Source: an uncultured Bacteroidota bacterium (GTDB lineage Bacteria > Bacteroidota > Bacteroidia > Bacteroidales > WCHB1-69). From it: a stretch of 64,000 bases of DNA. The notes beneath the pieces are model-generated. The model searched no databases and was not told the DNA's origin. It saw only the letters and a program-made list of their open reading frames with translations. The translations under genes and the position numbers were made by a program. The stretch spans positions 1-64,000 of the forward strand of contig CADADB010000010.1 of assembly GCA_902786595.1 (NCBI GenBank). Direction: 5' to 3'. This document shows positions 60,382-64,000 of the stretch, in pieces (position 1 is the stretch's first letter; each line of letters starts with the position of its first letter).

Positions 60382-60475
60382 TTGAGACGTGAGATGTACG
60401 ACGTGAGACGTATGACGTGAGAGACCTCATAAGGTCGGATGAGCTGAAACATCCAAACGTCTTACGTCTAAAAGG
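60382..60475. repeat. GACGTGAGACGTA tandem repeat
   Basis: Degenerate units TACGTCTCACGTC on the minus strand run up to the aroK start codon. A small hairpin (GACCTCATAAGGTC, about 60423-60436) lies within. It is the whole gap between elbB and aroK. Confidence 0.8.
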
Positions 60476-60476
60476 G

Positions 60477-61124
60477 TTACATCACTTTAAGCATTTCTTT
60501 GATGAGGTTGTCGGCGCAGTCGGCGATGTCACCGATACGGGCGGGCAACATGTAGCAAGGCGTGGTGAAGACTTTATTGGCTTTGTCAACACAAACCTCT
60601 TTTTGGACAGTGATTTCGTGCTTCGTGCCGAAAGTTTCCACATTGCGGATAGTGCCAGAATCGCTGCCGACGGTGATGGTAACATCCCCCAGCACTTTGG
60701 CGATCATCACAGGAGCGATGCAAAGAGCACCCACGGGTTTGCCGGCGTTGTGGAAGGCGCGGATCACCTTCGCCACATCCTCGCGCACGGTGCAGGCCGC
60801 ACCCTCAATGGCGTAGGTGAAGAGGTTCTTGGCAGAACCGTTGCCTCCCGGGAAGACTACCGCATCGAAATCCTCCACGCGGCATTGTTCAATGGGTTTT
60901 ACATTGCCGCGGGCGATGCGTGCCGCCTCCAATAACATGTTGCGCTTCTCATCCATCGGTTGCCCCGTGACGTGATTTACCACATGATACTGCCAATCAT
61001 CTGGTGCAAAGATTTGATACTCACCATCATTGCGGTCAATGGCTAATAAGGTCATCACCGATTCGTGGATTTCGCTGCCGTCCAAGGTGCCGCAGCCGCA
61101 CAATATTACTGCAAATTTCTTCAT
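60477..61124 (-). CDS. elbB: ElbB-like isoprenoid biosynthesis glyoxalase (DJ-1/PfpI superfamily)
   Basis: The 215-residue protein starts FAVILCGCGTLDGSEIHE and has FDAVVFPGGNGSAKNLF and KPVGALCIAPVMIAKVLG with the nucleophilic cysteine elbow (ALCIAP). This is the ElbB layout (class I glutamine-amidotransferase-like fold). ElbB has glyoxalase III-type activity and is linked to isoprenoid production in E. coli. Its promoter box TACCTTTG is at 61160-61167 on the minus strand. aroK follows through a tandem repeat. Confidence 0.9.
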   Translation of the reverse strand: MKKFAVILCGCGTLDGSEIHESVMTLLAIDRNDGEYQIFAPDDWQYHVVNHVTGQPMDEKRNMLLEAARIARGNVKPIEQCRVEDFDAVVFPGGNGSAKNLFTYAIEGAACTVREDVAKVIRAFHNAGKPVGALCIAPVMIAKVLGDVTITVGSDSGTIRNVETFGTKHEITVQKEVCVDKANKVFTTPCYMLPARIGDIADCADNLIKEMLKVM

Positions 61125-61159
61125 AATGAAAATGTTTTTCGTTTGTAGATATCAATCTG

Positions 61160-61167
61160 CAAAGGTA
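61160..61167 (-). promoter_or_regulatory. -7 box of elbB (minus strand)
   Basis: Reads TACCTTTG then CAGATT on the minus strand, 36 bases before the start codon at 61124. Palindrome copy 3 lies just upstream of it. Confidence 0.55.
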
Positions 61168-61181
61168 ATAATTTTTAAAAC

Positions 61182-61213
61182 ATGAAGAGACGTTTCAGGA
61201 AACGTCTCTTCAT
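61182..61213. repeat. GAAGAGACG palindrome, copy 3
   Basis: Arms ATGAAGAGACGTTTC and GAAACGTCTCTTCAT around a 2-base centre, between the DUF2723 gene and elbB. The arm core AGAGACG is shared with copies 1 and 2, and AGAGACGTTTC with copy 1. Confidence 0.88.
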
Positions 61214-61237
61214 AAGGGGATATAATAAAGTATATTG

Positions 61238-64000
61238 TTAGTCCTCAGTAACTTCTTCGTCAGCCACTTCTTCTGTGAGCTGCTCAGGGACATCCATTCT
61301 GTTGTAGAATTGACGGAAGGCAGCGCCTAATTCACGTGAAAGACTGTTAATCATGTCTAATTGTGAGGCGGCAATATCCTTGATTTTTTGAGTAGTTTGT
61401 TTGTCGCCAATAATGGTGGCGATTTCCTGCAGCTGGTGCATTTCTTGGAACGCACCGGCAATGGCCTGCTGATCCATGTCGGCCTTGCGAAGCTGTGCGG
61501 AAATGTCTCCTTGCAGCGATTTGACGTAATTCATGGCCACCTTGTCGATCTTCATCTCCTTGTAACGTTGAGCCAGACTGTTGTCTGGATATTTGATGTT
61601 ATTCAACATGTAATACAAGAACAGGAAATCGTAGTGAATGTCGCTGCTGCGGTAGTTCAGTGTCCGGTCATCGCAGCCGTTATACCAGTTGAATAACTCC
61701 ACCTGATCATCCCAAATCTTGTTGGCCATTTCCATGCCTTTCGCGTTGGCGGTCGGCGTGCCGATTTTGAAGAAATCCTCCATATAGGTCATGCAACCAT
61801 GCGTTTGACCATAAATGTAGGACATAACGGAAACGTATGGGAAATTGCAGTCTGGCAGCACTTCGTTGCCATGCACCAGCACTTCAAGCGCTTTGTCCTT
61901 TTCCCCTTCGGCAATCAGTTGCTCTGCAAGACGGGCATAAAGTCTGCGCATCAGCGGCACCAAACGGGTGTTGTCTTCGCTGTGATACAGTTTCGGATCG
62001 TTGAAACCACCCCATGCAAAAGGATATGGCTCTTGCTTGGGAGCGTTCGGATACTTGACGGCATCCACGCGGCTATGGTCGTCAAACACTTCCATCAGGT
62101 TGTGGTATAACCGTTCTGAGTTGATGCGGCCTGTCTCGCCATAAGAGCGTGAGGTGTTCTGGATGGGCACCAGACGATAGGCAAAACCTTCAAGCTGGAA
62201 ATAATCTTCCAAGCCAAGATAAGCTTCTGAACCAGCAGTGGAAGCATAATAAATCGGGCGCTCCCAGTTGTTGTTGGCCAGGATGTCCATCATCACAATA
62301 TAAGCTTTCGTGAGCGGATTCACTCCGGTGGTCTTCATGTTCCATCTCATGCGATCGACAATGAGAGCAGAGTCTTTTTCAGAAACGGTTCCTGTCGCCA
62401 GCACTTTCTCTTTATCCACAGGGAGAGAGAAACTGGCCGGGATAGGACGTCCGTTGCTGCGGTATCCGCTCTTTTGGTTCAACAGGAAAAGAGCCCTCTG
62501 GTTGTCAAATTCCGGGGACTTCACATAATCCATGACTGCTTTCAAGTCAACAAATTGATTGTTAGCCGCTTCAAGGTATAAAACGTCTCTGGTGCCATCC
62601 TTATATTGATTCCAGTTCATAGAAATGGGGAGTGGATCCGATTCGTAGGCCTTACGTTTCATTTGATCCACATACCAACTGGTACTCAACAACATAAGGT
62701 TACAAACACGCACATCGGTGCGGTATCCTTCCACCTCCTGAGCATACCAAAGCGGGAAGGTGTCGTTGTCGCCGAGAGTGAACAAGATGGCATTGGGTTC
62801 GCACGAGTCAAGATAGTTCTTGGCTACCGCCAATGCAGTGTAGCGGTCGGAACGGTCATGGTCGTGCCAGTTTTCCTTGGCCATCACACACGGTACCGCG
62901 CCAACGCACACCAATGTGGTGAGTACAGCACCGATGGCTTGGACACTCTTGCTCTGTAATTTCTCGAAAAGACGGTAGATCCCTAACACGCCGAATCCAA
63001 CCCACATCGCAAAAGCGTAGAACGACGCGGCGAATGCATAGTCTCGCTCACGCGGCTGGAAGGCGTACATGTTCAGATAAATGGCAATGGCAATGCCCGT
63101 CATTACGAAGAGCATGAAGACTACGAAGGAGTGCTTTTCATCGTTCTTCGTTTGGAAAATAAGCCCTATGAGCCCTAATAAAAGTGGGAGTAAGTAGTAT
63201 TTGTTATGTCCAGGGCGTTCTATGGCGGCAGGCAGATCTTTCAGATTGCCGACCATCGGATTGTCAATGGTTCCGAAACCGGAAATCCAATTACCGTTTT
63301 GATAGTCTCCATGTCCTTGAAGGTCATTCTGGCGGCCGGAGAAATTCCACATGAAATAACGCCAATACATGTAACCGAGCTGATATGTGTGGAAGAACTT
63401 GATGTTCTGTTGCCAGGTGGGCAGGTTGCCACGTGCCAGCTGACGACGGTTGTCTCTGTCTGAAGGGCTGTCGGAATTGTAGCGGTTGTTCAGCCAGTCG
63501 ATGTATTGCGCCTGTTTCTCGGACGACCACATACGAGGGAAGAACATACATCCTTTGGGATCGTATTGGTATTCAGTGCCCTTGCGGGAATCAGAGATTT
63601 CGTAACGCTTGGTCTCTTCATTACGATAATAGATGGGGCTTCCGTCCTTTTGACCAATGATGCGAGTGTTGTAACTTTGTCCATACACTAACGGGTTTGA
63701 GCCGTATTGCTCACGGTTGAGGTATGAAAGGAGAGACACGGCATCTTCCGGACTGTTCTCGTCGATGGTAGGGTTGGCATTGGAGCGGATGACCAGCGTC
63801 ATGAAGGTGGAGTAGCCGATAATAAGCATCATCAAGGAGAATGCACTGATGGTAAACACCGGTTTGCTCCGTTTGTGACCGTACCAAATACCCCATCCGA
63901 TGATGGCGGCAATGATCAGGAAGAAGAAAATCACGCCGGAATTGAACGGCAGATGGAGTGTGTTGACAAAGAAGAGGTCAAACTTGCCCGAAAGGTTCAC
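61238..64000 (-). CDS. DUF2723 membrane protein, C-terminal part (5' truncated by window end)
   Basis: The gene enters from beyond 64000; 920 residues are visible. It has membrane helices in the first part of the visible sequence (GVIFFFLIIAAIIGWGIWY; LLPLLLGLIGLIF; FVVFMLFVMTGIAIAIYL; AIGAVLTTLVCVG). A periplasmic domain follows with NAILFTLGDNDTFPLWYAQ, RPIYYASTAGSEAYLGL and an acidic C-terminal tail. This is the DUF2723 family, GT-C-like proteins related to protein O-mannosyltransferases that are common in Bacteroidota. Glycosylation of exported proteins is a reasonable role but unproven. The N-terminal catalytic loop lies outside the window. Confidence 0.85.
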   Translation of the reverse strand: MNLSGKFDLFFVNTLHLPFNSGVIFFFLIIAAIIGWGIWYGHKRSKPVFTISAFSLMMLIIGYSTFMTLVIRSNANPTIDENSPEDAVSLLSYLNREQYGSNPLVYGQSYNTRIIGQKDGSPIYYRNEETKRYEISDSRKGTEYQYDPKGCMFFPRMWSSEKQAQYIDWLNNRYNSDSPSDRDNRRQLARGNLPTWQQNIKFFHTYQLGYMYWRYFMWNFSGRQNDLQGHGDYQNGNWISGFGTIDNPMVGNLKDLPAAIERPGHNKYYLLPLLLGLIGLIFQTKNDEKHSFVVFMLFVMTGIAIAIYLNMYAFQPRERDYAFAASFYAFAMWVGFGVLGIYRLFEKLQSKSVQAIGAVLTTLVCVGAVPCVMAKENWHDHDRSDRYTALAVAKNYLDSCEPNAILFTLGDNDTFPLWYAQEVEGYRTDVRVCNLMLLSTSWYVDQMKRKAYESDPLPISMNWNQYKDGTRDVLYLEAANNQFVDLKAVMDYVKSPEFDNQRALFLLNQKSGYRSNGRPIPASFSLPVDKEKVLATGTVSEKDSALIVDRMRWNMKTTGVNPLTKAYIVMMDILANNNWERPIYYASTAGSEAYLGLEDYFQLEGFAYRLVPIQNTSRSYGETGRINSERLYHNLMEVFDDHSRVDAVKYPNAPKQEPYPFAWGGFNDPKLYHSEDNTRLVPLMRRLYARLAEQLIAEGEKDKALEVLVHGNEVLPDCNFPYVSVMSYIYGQTHGCMTYMEDFFKIGTPTANAKGMEMANKIWDDQVELFNWYNGCDDRTLNYRSSDIHYDFLFLYYMLNNIKYPDNSLAQRYKEMKIDKVAMNYVKSLQGDISAQLRKADMDQQAIAGAFQEMHQLQEIATIIGDKQTTQKIKDIAASQLDMINSLSRELGAAFRQFYNRMDVPEQLTEEVADEEVTED

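Noticed and set aside
1-64000. tRNA, rRNA or riboswitch genes
   Set aside because: Gaps are mostly short and filled with promoters or repeats; I recognised no cloverleaf, rRNA segment or riboswitch core by reading. A covariance-model scan would be decisive.

Overview
The window reads as a chromosome segment of a member of the Bacteroidales (phylum Bacteroidota). Three things point there. Most transcription units are preceded by the Bacteroidota-type -7 box TAnnTTTG (usually TATTTTTG) rather than sigma70 boxes. The first gene ends in a gliding-motility/type IX secretion sorting domain. Several lineage-typical families are present (YfhO, DUF2723, BspA-type leucine-rich repeats, GIN-domain lipoprotein, DUF1016 nuclease). 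I saw no rRNA, tRNA, integrase or transposase gene. Both end genes run off the window.

Layout. 1-742: tail of a secreted surface protein. 869-6701: a surface-glycan decoration block (LicC-like cytidylyltransferase fused to an aminotransferase/decarboxylase, an ornithine-cyclodeaminase relative, a LicD-like transferase, a GT2 glycosyltransferase, a flavoprotein), followed by a convergent YfhO membrane protein. 9244-15082: a second glycan block with GT4, the D,D-heptose genes hddA, hddC and gmhA, a left-handed-beta-helix acyltransferase and an ATP-grasp enzyme. 15205-20584 (minus strand): typA, a methyltransferase, sppA and a steroid-5-alpha-reductase-like membrane enzyme. 20781-24351: a large secreted CAP-like protein and a pseudouridine synthase. 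24408-27581: a metallo-hydrolase lipoprotein facing a four-gene cluster (zinc ribbon, CAT-like acyltransferase, membrane protein, CDP-alcohol phosphatidyltransferase).

27651-41498 is the accessory part. A DUF1016 nuclease with hairpin-encoded linkers runs into a hairpin-rich repeat and a broken AlbA_2-type gene. Next comes an AT-rich island (29792-36765) that looks like a conflict/defence module: DUF3825 protein, kinase-like/Sel1/LRR chimera, a DUF6939-like protein that may be a distant NADAR domain, and a DarT ADP-ribosyltransferase fused to a degenerate vWA domain. The last three overlap or abut as an operon. Two unrecognised proteins, a MITE-like inverted-repeat element, a stand-alone DnaB C-terminal ATPase and a lipoprotein follow.

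41508-42813 (minus strand) is a DUF3990/HTH toxin-antitoxin pair with a clear palindromic operator. 42910-64000 is mostly ordinary metabolism and envelope genes: thioesterase, secreted proteins, hydrolase, transporter, exported flavodoxin, beta-propeller, SDR, TonB-domain protein, two lipid/steroid-type methyltransferase or reductase membrane enzymes, NapH-like ferredoxin, M28 peptidase, erythromycin-esterase homologue, AAA/DUF4143 ATPase, shikimate kinase, ElbB and DUF2723.

Three families of small intergenic repeats stand out: a GTAGAGACG palindrome (three copies, one in frame inside a signal peptide), a roughly 70-bp CTGCG-rich imperfect palindrome (six copies between 46.4 and 57.0 kb), and low-complexity tandem repeats that abut start or stop codons at eight gene junctions.
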